A stretch of DNA of 64,000 nt from Diplosphaera chodatii (lineage: Eukaryota; Chlorophyta; Trebouxiophyceae; Prasiolales; Stichococcaceae). Below are positions 51,851 to 63,468 of this stretch, in pieces. The position numbers were made by a program, and so were the translations under genes. Numbering within the stretch: the stretch's first letter is position 1; every line of letters begins with the position of its first letter. Below the pieces are notes generated by a model, which saw nothing but the letters and a program-made list of their open reading frames with translations, was not told where the DNA came from and made no database searches. The DNA lies in contig JAALGY010000010.1 of the NCBI GenBank assembly GCA_032358165.1, positions 310,001 through 374,000 on the forward strand. Reading direction: 5' to 3'.

Positions 51851-54800
51851 ATGAGCACCAAGCAGGCCCCTGTCGGTGCCGGCGACACTGCGATTGAACA
51901 AAACAAGACGGACACAAGGACACGTGGCTGGCACCGCCGCTTTGGGCAGCAGTATGTGGCGCTTCTATACAAAAACGGTGAGACAGAGGAATCAAACAGA
52001 CAGAACAATCAGCATTCCGTCCACCATGACCGTTCGCGTCTGGACTTCTGAGCACATCAGCTGCATGCGCGGCGGCGGTGCGGAAGCTTGCCTTACACTG
52101 CATGCGCTCCCGCTGCAGGGCTGGTGGCGACGCGCAACTGGCAGGCCACGGCAGCCCGCGCCATCATCGCCCCCTTCATCTTCATTGCCCTCATCTGGGT
52201 CGTCAACGAGGCGCTGACCACCGGCAACAACATCTTCGACCCCAACCGCAGCATCCCCAACCCCAAGTGTGTGCCGTTCCCCCTGCTGATGCTTTATGTA
52301 CTATCGCCACCACGGCAACCGCCCGGTCACCGCCGGCCCCTCGGGGATGACAAAATCCGCTGAGGCACATGAACCTTGTCGGCCTTCACACACCCTAGCC
52401 ATATCCCGCAGGCCGGAGCGGGTTGCTTCCATCCCGGACTGCAACAGCAACATCTTCGTCCAGACGCCATGCCTGGACTTTGTGTGGGCGCCATCGACGG
52501 ATTCTAGCATTGAGGTGAGGCCTCGTATGCATAACCACCCTGTATACCTGGTTGAAGTCTGCAGGCAAGCATTGTTGTGTTTGCAGCGGTTGGTGACAAG
52601 CAACAAAGCCTGCAGGTCAGCCAGCAACTGACGCGGGTCCTGTCACTTGAACTGCCAGGCTATCGTCACGGGGATCCGGAACAACAACCCTGGCCGCCCG
52701 ATTCCCGCCTCATCTGTCCGCGGGTTCCCCACGCGTGACGCCGCGAATGCCTACGAGGTGGCCAACCCGGAGACGGTCACCGGCGGCCTGTTCTTCTCGC
52801 GCCTCAGCGGCGGCAACATCGGCTTCGTGCTGCAGAGCAACTCCACGGTGAGAGCAGCCTGGAGAGCGTGCTTTATCCCCTCCTGCCGGGCCCACAAAGC
52901 CGAGGCGCAACAGTGCAGACTGCCATGCACTGGGTGTGGGTCATGATCTTTCCGCTCAGACGCCAGTGACAAAGCCAGAGATTCCTGCTCTACTGCTGAA
53001 CGTCAAGCGCTTGCCACTGCAGGCGCGCGCGTTCCACGGCACGTACCTGGACCCAAATCTGGAGATCCAGATCCCGCTGCAGGTTGCGGCGGAGCGGGAG
53101 ATCACGCGCAGCTACTTTGCAACTGCCCCCGGCGGCCGCACCCTCGCGGCGGCGGACTGGAACGTCAACATCACCGAGTTCGCCCACCCGCCGGTGACTG
53201 CTGAGCACACTTCGGCTGCTGTCCATGCTACCCCTGCTAGGCACAGGGTGTCGACCGCATCTGCACCCAGCAAGTCTTAGCCCAAGTGTTAGAGCCTTGT
53301 AAACGTTCGGCCTGGCATGGTGCATGCTGGTTTCCGTAACTTGACTGATGGTTGCACTTACTGCTCATGTCTGCAGGTCGACGACTACAGTTTGGAGGGG
53401 ACGCTGACGGGGCCGTTTGTGTTCGCCGCCAACATGTTTGCGTTCGTACTCGTGGTGAGCAACTGCCCCAATATCAAGGCATTGCAACCTTAGTATGGGC
53501 CAACCATGGCGGCTGGAGACCTGGAGCTAATGATTAGCACCCCATCAGCATGTTGTGCTGGCAATTCATCCAGCAAATCGGCAACATTCCTGTAGGATGC
53601 AAAAGGTGCACATGCCCCACCCTGGGCTGACATGTTTTTGGTGTGGTCATTGCAGCTGGGCGCCGTCGTGGCCGAGCGGGAGCTGAAGCTGCGGCAGGCG
53701 CTGCGCACGATGGGCATGCTGGACTCGGCCTTCTGGCTGTCCTGGGCCAGCACCGAGCTCCTCCTGGTGCGGCCCGCCGGCGGCGCCCCCCCTGTGCTGC
53801 TCCGCTGGACCCTTCTGGTGGAAGGCGGCGACGCTCAGCTGCAAGATCTGCACGGCGCTGGCACAGGGAACCAACCGTGTTGTTGGCTCAGGCTTTAACC
53901 CCGGGTCTGCAGGGCGCGCTGACGGCGCTGCTGCTTGCCGGCTTCGGCGCGATGTGGCAGTTCGACCTGTTCCGCCGCAACAACTTCGGCCTCCTGTTCT
54001 TCCTCTTCTTCCTGTTTCAGGTGCCAGCACATATGTCCTGCAAATCTGGACGCTGTCCATGGTTGTTGCGCAAACAAGTGCAGATGGTGTGGCAGCAGCG
54101 CATGAGGTGTCGATCCTGTGGCAATGGTAGGCAGGTTTCTTGCTATGTTACTCTATCTGACTGCCTTCCTGCTCTCCCTTCCAGCTGGCGATGAGCAGCC
54201 TGGCCTTCCTGCTGTCCACACTGGTCTCCAAGGCGTCCACCGCCGTCAACCTGGGCTTTGTCGTCTTCGTCATCGGCTGGATCATGCAGGTGATCGCCTG
54301 ACCGCTGCAACCGCACAGAGATTGCTCGGTTGCAGTAAGCCCAGATCGTCAGTCTGGGCAATGCCTGCTGCGGTGGCCTGCTGTAGACGAGGTGCATCAG
54401 GGCGGAGGTATCACAGTGCATTGCCCGCCGTGCAGAGCATCATTCAGTTCGGGTACCCCTTCACTCCGGACTACGTGGGCGATGTGCCCATCGTGACAAT
54501 TTTGTTCGCGCTGTGCCCCTGGGCCCTGCTCAGCAAGGGCTTCAACGACCTGGGGCTGGCCGCCGCCGGCACCAACCCCGGCCTGGAGTGGAGCCAGCGC
54601 ACCAGGTGGGGCGGCCCGGCCTGGCAAAATGCCATCTGCTGGCTGCGGACGGGGTGTGCTTGGCCTGCTGGCTCGGTGTCGTACCTTTCAGCGGCGGGGC
54701 CGGCCGCGTCCCCAACATGGGGCGTCTCCAACATATGTACTGCGAGTGCCCTTGCAATGCTGCCAGCACAGGATGGTCGGATGCTCTTGGTGAATGCTCC

Positions 54801-56491
54801 GTTCAAGGTCGAGGGCGGCATTGCCATGCGGGCTGAGGCTGAGGCTGATGTGCATGCGTGCTGTCACGCAGCTACTGCAAGAACCTAGACTTTGCGCAGC
54901 AGCAGTCTGCGCCCTTCACCCCTGGGACATACATCGACTACGACTGCGTGCTGCCGCTGGGCAGCCTCATGTGGATCCTGTTTGCCGAGGTGTGCTCTCA
55001 CTCGCTTGATGGATGGGCAGCTTTCACGTTGATCCACATGCATATCAAGCACAATGGGCAGCCTGCCACGGCAAGCACAACAGTCGGATGTGCAGTCCTT
55101 GATGCACAGCACATCCAGGATCGATTAATGTGAGCCTACCCTGCTGTTTGGTGGTGTTGGTTGTGTAACAGCAATGTCAGGTGCAGCGTGATATATCCTG
55201 CAATTCATCACATGCCGCTTTGTCAGAACCCTGGACCCTGGCCACCCTGCAGTGGCTGGTGTATGCGGCGCTGGCGGTGTACCTGGACAACGTGCTGGCG
55301 AATGAGAGCGGGGTGCGGCAGCGGCCCTGGTACTTCCTGCTGCCGTCGTACTGGGGCCTCGGCGGCCGCGGCAGCACGCGCAAGGCGCACCGCGAGGGCA
55401 TGATGGCCACCACCATGTGAGTCTAGAGTGCCGTCAACTATGACATGCCAGCTGGGAGTACCAGCGCAGCCTGGGCACAAAAGCCGCAAGCCGCGGAGCT
55501 CGTGTTGCAGCGACGCACCTGGTTGCATGTACCTCAGCAGCATGCTGGCATGGCATGCAATGCACTCTGCAGCGCCGGCACGCTGCTGATGCCCATGTGA
55601 GCTCTTGTGCCAGGGGCCAGCAGCGCATGCGGCAGCCGCTCACAGGCGCAGCGGGGCCGCCTCCAGAAGACGGCGAGCGGGACCCGGATGTGGCGGCGGA
55701 AGAGGCCGAGGTGCAGGCGCTGGCGCAGCACCGCACCGGCCGCGCCGGGTGCGTAACACAACCATATGCTACTTTGTGGTGATACCCGCCGCAGCCAGCA
55801 TGACTGCTCAGTTCGGTCTGGCCTGCTTGCCCAGCTGCAAGCCCATGTGCAGGGGTATGAGCACTGAGCAAGTCACCAGGGCACACCCTCGGCCAGCGGG
55901 GTTCTGCCGGCGCGCTGTGTGGAAGGGCGTCTTTGTAATGTCGCCGCCAGCAAGCGCGTTGATGTTGAGCTCTCGCCCCAGCAGGTCGATGGGCGACAGT
56001 GCGGAGGCGGACGCAGCGCAGCTGGCGGGCCTGGCGGCGGGCGCCGTTGAGGTGTTCGGCCTGCAGAAGGTGTTCGGCCCCAGCTGGACGCGGTGCGAAG
56101 TTGGGGCTGTGCAGTTTTCTGTGGGCTGTCCGAGCTGCACTCTCAGCGAGAAACCGCATCGTGGCATGTCAGCGGGTGCACAAGGACGTGCCCCATTGGG
56201 GCTGCATTCCGTGATGCTACGGCCGCCTTCCTGCTGCGCTGAGCACATAGGGACGACTTGCCCGTCCGTCGCACATGTGCCCGCACGTTCAAGCAGGGGG
56301 CTGTGCCAGTAGCTCAGGCCTTGAGTGGCCGGTTGCTTGCGTCATTCGAACCCAGCAGGACCCTTGTGCGGAGCAGGCGGCTGAAGCCGTGGCGGTGGTG
56401 CGGCAAGCGCAAGCGGGAGGACGCGCGCGTGTTCTGGGCGCTGAAAGGCCCCTGGCTCCGCATCCCCCGCGGCCAGCTGTTCTGCCTGCTG

Positions 56492-56524
<33 letters not shown>

Positions 56525-59500
56525 AACTGCCTCACCGGCGTGCTGCCCGCCTCCGGTGCGCGCCTTGCTTCCACCCCCTGCTGCCAAACCCTGCCGACTC
56601 TGCCCCTCAGGGCTGCGCTCAAATGTGCATCCAGAGAACCAGCTGCTGTTGGAGTACGCGCGAGGCAGACGCTGCGGCCGTACCATGCCAAGCAGTGCCA
56701 TCAGATCATTGCCAAGCATGGACGTCCATTCCTGCATAGCAGCAGCTGCGCTGGCACATGGACCCGCCAGCACAGACCACTCTGTGGTGGGTGGGTGCAG
56801 GCGGCGACGCGCTGGTGTTCGGGGAGGCGCTGTCCGCTCCGGGGGGGATGGACCGCATCCGGGCGCGCATGGGCGTGTGCCCCCAGTTCGACATCCTGTG
56901 GAAGGAGCTGACCGGGCGCGAGCACCTGCGCATCTACGGCGCCATCAAGGCAAGCGCATGGGTTTGAAGGTCACTGGGCACCCAATGAGTCGCATATGCA
57001 GGCGCCCTACACTGAAGCAGTCGAGTGGCAGGTGCTGAACTATCAAAATGTGTCGAAGGTGCATTGTTGTTCTGTTGCTTGCCGCTGGCAGGTGGGTAAC
57101 CAGTCGCTCGAGCCGAACAATCCATGGGCACCATGGTTGCTGACGGGTACTGCCTGCAAACTGCTGCAGGGCATCCCGCGGAGGCAGGTGCGGGCGCAGG
57201 CGGCGCAGCTGCTGGGGCGCGTCAAGCTGACGGAGGCGGCCGGGGTGCGGTCCGGCGCCTACTCCGGCGGCATGCGGCGCCGCCTGTCCGTCGCCATTGC
57301 GCTGCTGGGTAAGCTGCAAGTCCACTACGTACAAGAGGGTGGTTGATTTGGATGCTTCCCGCTTTGAAGTCGCGTATCAACGCAGTATGCATTTTGCATT
57401 TTGGGTACGTCAGCATTGCAAACCGTACCTGCTTCTGTCGTACGTCGATGCCGTATGTCCCGGCGGCCAGTATCTCTGGTCAACCTCGGTTTCCGCCATT
57501 CTCTCAAGTTTCCACCGCATGCAACAGCCTCTGTGGCGTCCCTGGCGCAGGCGACCCGGAGGTGGTGTACCTGGACGAGCAGATGCCAATCATAGACCCT
57601 TTACTCTACATCTAGTCGTCTGCTGCAGCTGAAATGCAGTCCGAATGCAAATGCAGGCGACCCAGAGGTGGTGTACCTCGACGAGCCGACGACGGGGATG
57701 GACCCCATCAGCCGCCGCTTCGTGTGGGACATCATCGAGGAGGCCAAGCCGGGCCGCGCCATCGTGCTGACCACCCATTCCATGGAGGAGGTGCAATTCT
57801 CAATTTCTTTTTTTTTCTTTTTTTTTTTCTCTTTTTTTTTTTCCTCAAGTACCATTGTACCTCTCGTCTGACCGCATGGCCCGGCGCTTGGCACCGGTGA
57901 TGCCAAGGACTGCAGTGGTGTCCCGCGGGGTTGTTGACGCATGACAGCGCATGCGTCTGGTCCCCAGGTAGTCCCCCTGCTCAGTTGTGAGTCCCAATTG
58001 CGCTTGTCACACGATGCTGTGACCTGCGGCGCTGCAGGCGGACATCCTGGGGGATACCATCGGTATCATGGCCCGCGGCCGGCTGCGGGCACTGGGCTCA
58101 TCCCTGCGCCTCAAGCAGCGCTTCGGCTCCGGCTACCAGGTGCGGCGCCGCCACCACATACTGACCACAGACCAACTCGTTTGGGCAGCATGCTGAACGT
58201 TTTGTGTCCATCAAGCATTCCTGCAAACGACGGTACCCTGATGCCATGTGCACTGCCACAACAGCAGACGTCAGCTGCTGCGATAGCTCTGGCAGGCATT
58301 GCCAGGCGTCTTGTATTGTGAAGCTTAAGGCCACAGCGGCAAGCCAGCCTTGATCACAACGAGCATGCCAGGCCTGCCTTGACGGTGATGCATGCTGCCT
58401 GCAGATCAGCGTCAGCGTGGCAGCGCCAAAGGGCTACGCGTCCGTGGGCAGCAACCTGTCGGCGCTGGCCGCCGACGGCAAACCCGAAGCCAATGGCACA
58501 GCAGCGGCCAGCGGAGCGGCAGCAGGAAGCGGCAGCACTGCACCAGGCAGGAGTGCTGCAGCAGCCGGCGACCCCGCGCAGGCGGCCCGCACCGCTCGCG
58601 TAAAGGCGTTCTTCAGGTGATTGGTGACCTGGGGCGCTTGTCATCAAGCTCATCCTCGCTCTACCTTGCAGCATGCTGATGCCTGCACTGCCATCGACCC
58701 CGGTGCGACAGCATCCGCCGCTGCATGTGGGATTGCTCACGCTGTTGACGGTAATTTCATAACATTAAATCAGGTAGATCTAACCAATCGAAATTTGATT
58801 TAAAAACCTTGCTTCTGACGTGCACACACAGGCAATTCATGTGCGTTTACCGTGAGGAATCAACCGGTCGAGATCATTGTTGCTGCATCACAGGGAGCAG
58901 CTGGACGTGGTGCCGTCGGACGAGACGCGGGCGTATGTGCAGTTCCTGGTGCCGCGCGCCCTGGAGCACCGGCTGCCGGCCTTCCTGGAGGCCCTGGAGC
59001 GGTCCGCCCCGCAGCTGGGCGTCACCGACATCCAGATCGCACTGTCGCAGCTGGAGGAGGTGTTCCTTCGTGTCGCACTGCAGGTGCGCTGTTTTCTGGT
59101 TGGAAATTTTCATTTCTTGATACTAAAGCAACAATCCATACAATAGTTACACCACGCAGAAATACAGCACTAGAAGCTCCACAATGTGCAGGCAGTAACC
59201 TGCTGAGCCTGATCATGCCTGATGACTTGAGGCGTCCACCAGCAGCGGCCGAGCGACGCTGTCGTGCACCCAGCATCCCGCGTGCTCACAGTGCTTGCTT
59301 GTCATGCAGTCCAGTGCTAGGGCGTGCATCTACAGCTGCTGGCAGCCGTGCCAGGCAGGTGACCATAGTGTTTTGCGTCCTGACGCGTCGCTGGCCCCGC
59401 TGCCTGGCAGGCCGAGGCGGAGGCGGCAGCCGCGGAGGGCGCCAAAACGGAGATTCCCCTGGACGACGGGACTATCCTTGTGGTACGCCCCGGGCAGGAC

Positions 59501-59992
59501 ACAGCGCAAAACGCCGCGGGGGACCGGACCTACAGCATCACCTGGGCCCAGGGCGCCGACGGCGCGCTGTCGGTGTGTGTTCACCAAGCAAACAGCATTT
59601 ACTGCTGTTGTACCAACACAGGGACTCATATTTAGGGTTGCAACTGGAGGTGCAGCAGTTGCTGAGCACAAGGCGCCATTGTACGCTCCCAGTTTGCAGC
59701 AGTGCTGTGTCGGCTAGCTTCACATAGCACACCTGCTCCCACTGTCCTGCCATTTCGGCTGTGCAGTGTCTGTTGATCAGCAATGGCACGCTGTGATTGA
59801 AGCCTCATTGGCGTCTCCAATCTTTTGCATTGACCGAGGTGCTTGACGGTGAGACTTGCGGTTTTCAGTTGTTGCGCTTGCTTTACATATGTGCTGTCAA
59901 CATCGCAGGTGGCAAGCTGGGAACGGATAGAGGATGCAGCCCAGGATGCGGGCACAGCAGACGGCGCCGCGATTGAGCGCGTTGCCGTCTGA
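51851..59992 (+). CDS. ABCA-type half-size ABC transporter (plus-strand member of pair)
   Basis: Starts [18 protein letters not shown] (exon 51851-51977). The membrane domain follows: [20 protein letters not shown], a large extracytoplasmic loop (52400-53200) with [14 protein letters not shown], then [73 protein letters not shown] and [19 protein letters not shown]. ATPase exons: 56377-56555 (Walker [14 protein letters not shown]), 56801-56949 (MGVCPQFD), 57170-57308 (signature [12 protein letters not shown]), 57657-57790 (Walker [16 protein letters not shown]-loop LTTHSMEE), 58038-58139, then exons to 59992. A low-complexity Ala/Gly insert follows the ATPase core (58440-58610), and the C-terminus extends past the usual LEEVFLRVA end by ~80 residues. 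The intron after AIK begins with GC (56950). A truncated copy of the Walker B exon precedes the real one. Confidence 0.9.
57551..57582 (+). repeat. truncated duplicate of the Walker B exon start in an ABCA intron
   Basis: 32 bases following a CAG match the first 32 bases of exon 57657-57790 with about three mismatches, 106 bp upstream. The copy encodes [10 protein letters not shown] then diverges to [11 protein letters not shown] and a stop (TAG), with no donor. Its acceptor is intact, so mis-splicing to it would truncate the ATPase right after Walker B. Confidence 0.85.
57805..57844 (+). repeat. long poly-T tract with C interruptions in an ABCA intron
   Basis: About 40 bases of nearly pure T (runs of 9-12 T broken by single C) starting 15 bp after the donor of exon 57657-57790. 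It is far from the acceptor, so it is not the polypyrimidine tract of that intron. Confidence 0.85.
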
Positions 59993-60740
59993 CAGGCTGA
60001 CGGCGTCTGCTGCGGTCGAGAGGTTGCTGTCATAGCAGCTGGGCGTAGTCAGCTGCTGGCGTGGGTCATGCAGGCACCGCAGGACCTGGTCAGGCTGATA
60101 GAGCAGCATGGCGTCTCTCAAATGTGGGTCGTGACGTGATCAATCGAAGTACCTGACATGTTTATTCAAAGACTGTGTTCTGTACGGTAGTAGACTGTGT
60201 GGCGTCTTGCAGCCTATAAGACACTGACATACTGAGGCATGTGGGCCACTCTTCAGACACTACCGGATAGTCAGCGCCTGCTGATGTATGCCTCGTCCAC
60301 CTTCTGCTGCATTTTCACCCTTGGCTACATTTGAAGGTCTCACTGCACATTGTCACAAGCGCCCACCACATGAACCGTCCACTACTGCCGCTCTTGCTCT
60401 GCCACTTTGCTTCGGGACCTCATTCCAGGTCTGTTTGATTGGATGTTATGGCATCATCAGCTATTAGAAAAAGGCTTGGCCTCAGTTGCACGCCTCTGAA
60501 AAGGCCGGCGCTGTGCTTCGCTGCCATGCTAGCACTTGCATTGTTGATACCAGCCCCTTCTTGCCCGGCTGCTGGCACGCTGGCTTGGCAGCAGATTCGA
60601 GTGCTGCGACTGGCTGCTGCTGGAATGTGCACTCATCCCACCTGACCGCGCTGGCTCGCGCTGATCCTTGATCCAGCTGCCTCACTCCCAAGCGGCTTCA
60701 CCTGGCTGGCGGGGTGCAGCGTGCCACCTGCTGGCGGCCC
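59993..60740. other. convergent 3' region (ABCA / HNH-like gene)
   Basis: 750 bp between convergent stops. A short + strand frame at 60439-60645 has a hydrophobic segment but no splice or homology support. No gene or TGTAA seen. Confidence 0.4.
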
Positions 60741-62394
60741 TCAAGCAGCGGCCGATGTTGCTGGCGGCACCGTGCTCTCCTTGGACAGCTCGCCCAGCGA
60801 CATGCCGGGGGGCAGCGGCGACAGGCACGGCGGGCGGTGTCTGCCGCAGCCGCTGAGCCACTGGCCGCGGTGGCGGACTGGGGGAGGCGCGGGACGGCAC
60901 AGGAGCTGCCGGGACTGGTAGGCGGCCTCCGCCTTCATGGCCAGGTGCCGCGGGTTGACACACCTGCAGGCGGACAGAGCAGTACCAGCTGCTGCCCCAA
61001 GCCCCACCCTGCACTGGCGTCGTGGTGCAACAGTACTGCAACCACCGGTTTGCTCATCCCTGTGCTCGGGAAGCAGGCTGCATGTGCCATGAGCTTATGG
61101 CAGCCAGGTCGACAGGTCAGTGATAACTGAGCGGGGAAAAGGTCACTCGGCCAGTGCAGAGCACACCACTGGTGGCCGCACAGCTGGGTCGCGTGTGGCA
61201 CGGTCCCGGTGTCGCGCAGGCGTCGGAACTCGGCGCGGCAGCCGGCGTCGCCCAGCACCGTCAGCCGGGCGAGGGTGACCCGCTGGGTCACGCCGTGGAC
61301 CTGGCTGCCGCGCAGGGTGGCCGTCGGCGGCGCGTCAGCGTCTTCGGCGCTGCCGTGCAGGAGGCGCCAGCAGGCACCCCGGTCGACGACCTGCACAGAG
61401 GCGTTTTTTGACGCTGCATTGGCAGCAGCCTGTTTTGTTGTAGTCACGCTGTCACAAAGTGGCCATCAGAAATGAGTGCTACACAGACCTCTGCAGCCTG
61501 CTGGTGTTAGGGGATCTGGGGAGGCACATGTTGACTTGCTGCCGGCAGTGGCTATGAAACACACCTGGCCGCGGATAATCTGGATGCGCGGCCCACCCTC
61601 CTCTCGCCAGAGTGGACTGCGCTGCGGGGTACTGTCATGCTGCGGCAGGCGTCGGAACACATCATCTCCCGGTCGATCGTTTTGGCAGCAGTAGTGTGGG
61701 GCCCAACATCTTCAAGGCAGTTGTCAATGGGGCAGACTGCAGCTGGACAATGCGGGTGTTCAGAGCAGGCAGCCCACCATTGCTATGTTGACGGTTGTGA
61801 GCATCAGCTCCGCGCCAGTCAGGCTGGGGCCATCTGGTTGCACACTGCACACAGGCGCCAGTCCTCTGCTGAACCTCAGACGGCTATGCAGTGCATGGCC
61901 GCAACCAGGTATATGAAAGACCAGCCAGACACATGGCCGGCCAAGCAGCAGCAGTGGCGACGAGCACCGCGTGGCTGCGCCTCAACATGGTAGCAAGTGG
62001 CATTGGCAGGCGGGCGCGCACCCGCGGACGTCTTGCCAGTAGTACTGCCGGTCGTCAGCGTGCTCCAGCGCGAAGATCGCGATCTCTACAGGTACGGGCA
62101 GCAGCTGCGTCAGCCCAAGTGCTCCTGTTACATCTGAGGTTCTTGCCGCAGGCCACAGCAATCGATGGATACGGAGGTGTGTGTGTGTGCATGTGTGTGC
62201 ATATCATTGTTGTTGCATGCAGGAGTGGGGAGCGCACCTCCCCAGCCGGCGTCCTTCGCCGCCAGGGGCTGCCCGTGCGGGTCGGGCACAGGTATGCCAC
62301 TCACACACACGCCGCGCTCGGGGTCGGCGCGGGCGGCTTGCCAGTCGCGATAGCGGGCCAGCCGCTCCGCTGCGGTGCTCCCGCTCTGGCTCAT
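60741..62394 (-). CDS. protein with degenerate HNH / His-Me-finger zinc-binding loop
   Basis: Best-supported exons on the minus strand are 61390-61167 and 60963-60741, which join in phase (Trp codon split). The join creates ATQLCGHQWCVNPRHLAMK, the Cys-x-x-x-x-Cys-x-Asn-Pro-x-His-Leu pattern of the zinc loop of His-Me-finger homing endonucleases (zf-His_Me_endon). Upstream in the same exon, QRVTLARLTVLGDAGCRA fits the segment before the loop. Probable earlier exons: 62394 to about 62310 (MSQSGSTAAERLARYRDWQA), 62081 to ~62015 (IAIFALEHADDRQYYWQDVR), and one ending at 61565 (DDVFRRLPQHDSTPQRSPLW). The residue two before the first loop Cys is Gln, where active enzymes have the catalytic His. 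After the loop comes a basic, Cys/His-containing tail. No intron-encoded context is seen. The fold assignment is by motif only. Confidence 0.5.
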
Positions 62395-63468
62395 GGCTGG
62401 CTGCTGCGGCGGACCACGGTAGCCAGCTGCCCGGGTCGCCTGCGATGCATGATCAAGAGAATCCGCTCACTTCGCAAGCCTGTTACCATCATGCATGAGC
62501 AAGAAACGACGATCATTCATTCAATCAGTTGACAAGACAGCCATGGCAATTGTGCTGCACGCTCTGCTAGGCCGACAAGTGCATCGTCAAGGTCAGGTTG
62601 GCTGGGAGACGGCAACACTGGGTGTCGTGAACGCAGCATTATTGCTAGCACCATTGCGGCAACCCGCCGAAGACACGACAGGCAGGACTCATCGCTCGGA
62701 GGCCAGTTCGTCTGTACAAGCAAGGGGCATGGTACCAGCAGCAGCCGGCTGCTGGTCTAGCTAGAGCCAATAGCTGCTGCTGTGGCTGGCTATGGGACTG
62801 ATGCCAGCGCAAACTGCTGCTGCACTCGACATCCAGCCGAGCTCGAGAAATGGCGGGCAGGGGATTTCGGCAGAGGTTCTTCATACCTTACTCAAAGACG
62901 AACGTGCAGCGGTAGTCTGTGTTGCAGGCGGGAAGGTTGTTGAGTCACTAGTGCACTTTCGACCAACCTCGAACTGCACTTCTGCCACCAGCGAGGCTGC
63001 AAAACAAGTGGGTGCCTTTACCTTGGTGTGATCACAGTGGCAAATGTTGGCAGCACTGCAGGCAGCTGGCACGCACAGTTAGTCGTTAGGCAAGGTGAAG
63101 AAGCAGGTTGTTCCGCTGATTATTGCTGCTGAGACATCTCGGCTGATATTACGAGCCTGAGGTCGTCTGTCATCATTAATAATAATACGCTGTTTGCATC
63201 GGGGTGGTTGGCTCTGCTGGCAAGCTCAAGCCAAGTTGAACAGGGCTTGCTGAGAAATGTTCCTACTAAAAACCGCCGGAGCCGGATTATATATGGCGTT
63301 GCGGCTTGTGTGGCACAATTCATATGCAACATGCGCCGCCCCTCTGCTGTCACCCTGAAGAGCATGCTACACCTCTATGGCGGCAACTGGGCAGCTGGTC
63401 TCGCTATCAGCACTGCGTGCCAGATTCTGAGCAACCTCTGAGCATGTTAGCTGCTCTACCCATACATC
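62395..63468. other. spacer with no supported gene
   Basis: About 1.1 kb upstream of the HNH-like gene and downstream of the last minus-strand gene. A + strand frame at 62792-63031 is open but has no support. A TG/GT-rich run sits near 62176-62203, just inside the HNH-like gene. Nothing else seen. Confidence 0.4.

Noticed and set aside
60439..60645. 68-codon plus-strand frame with a signal-peptide-like segment
   Set aside because: Too short, no conserved motif, and it lies in the 3' region between two convergent genes.
62792..63031. 79-codon plus-strand frame
   Set aside because: No motif, no splice partners, and an equally open frame exists on the opposite strand.
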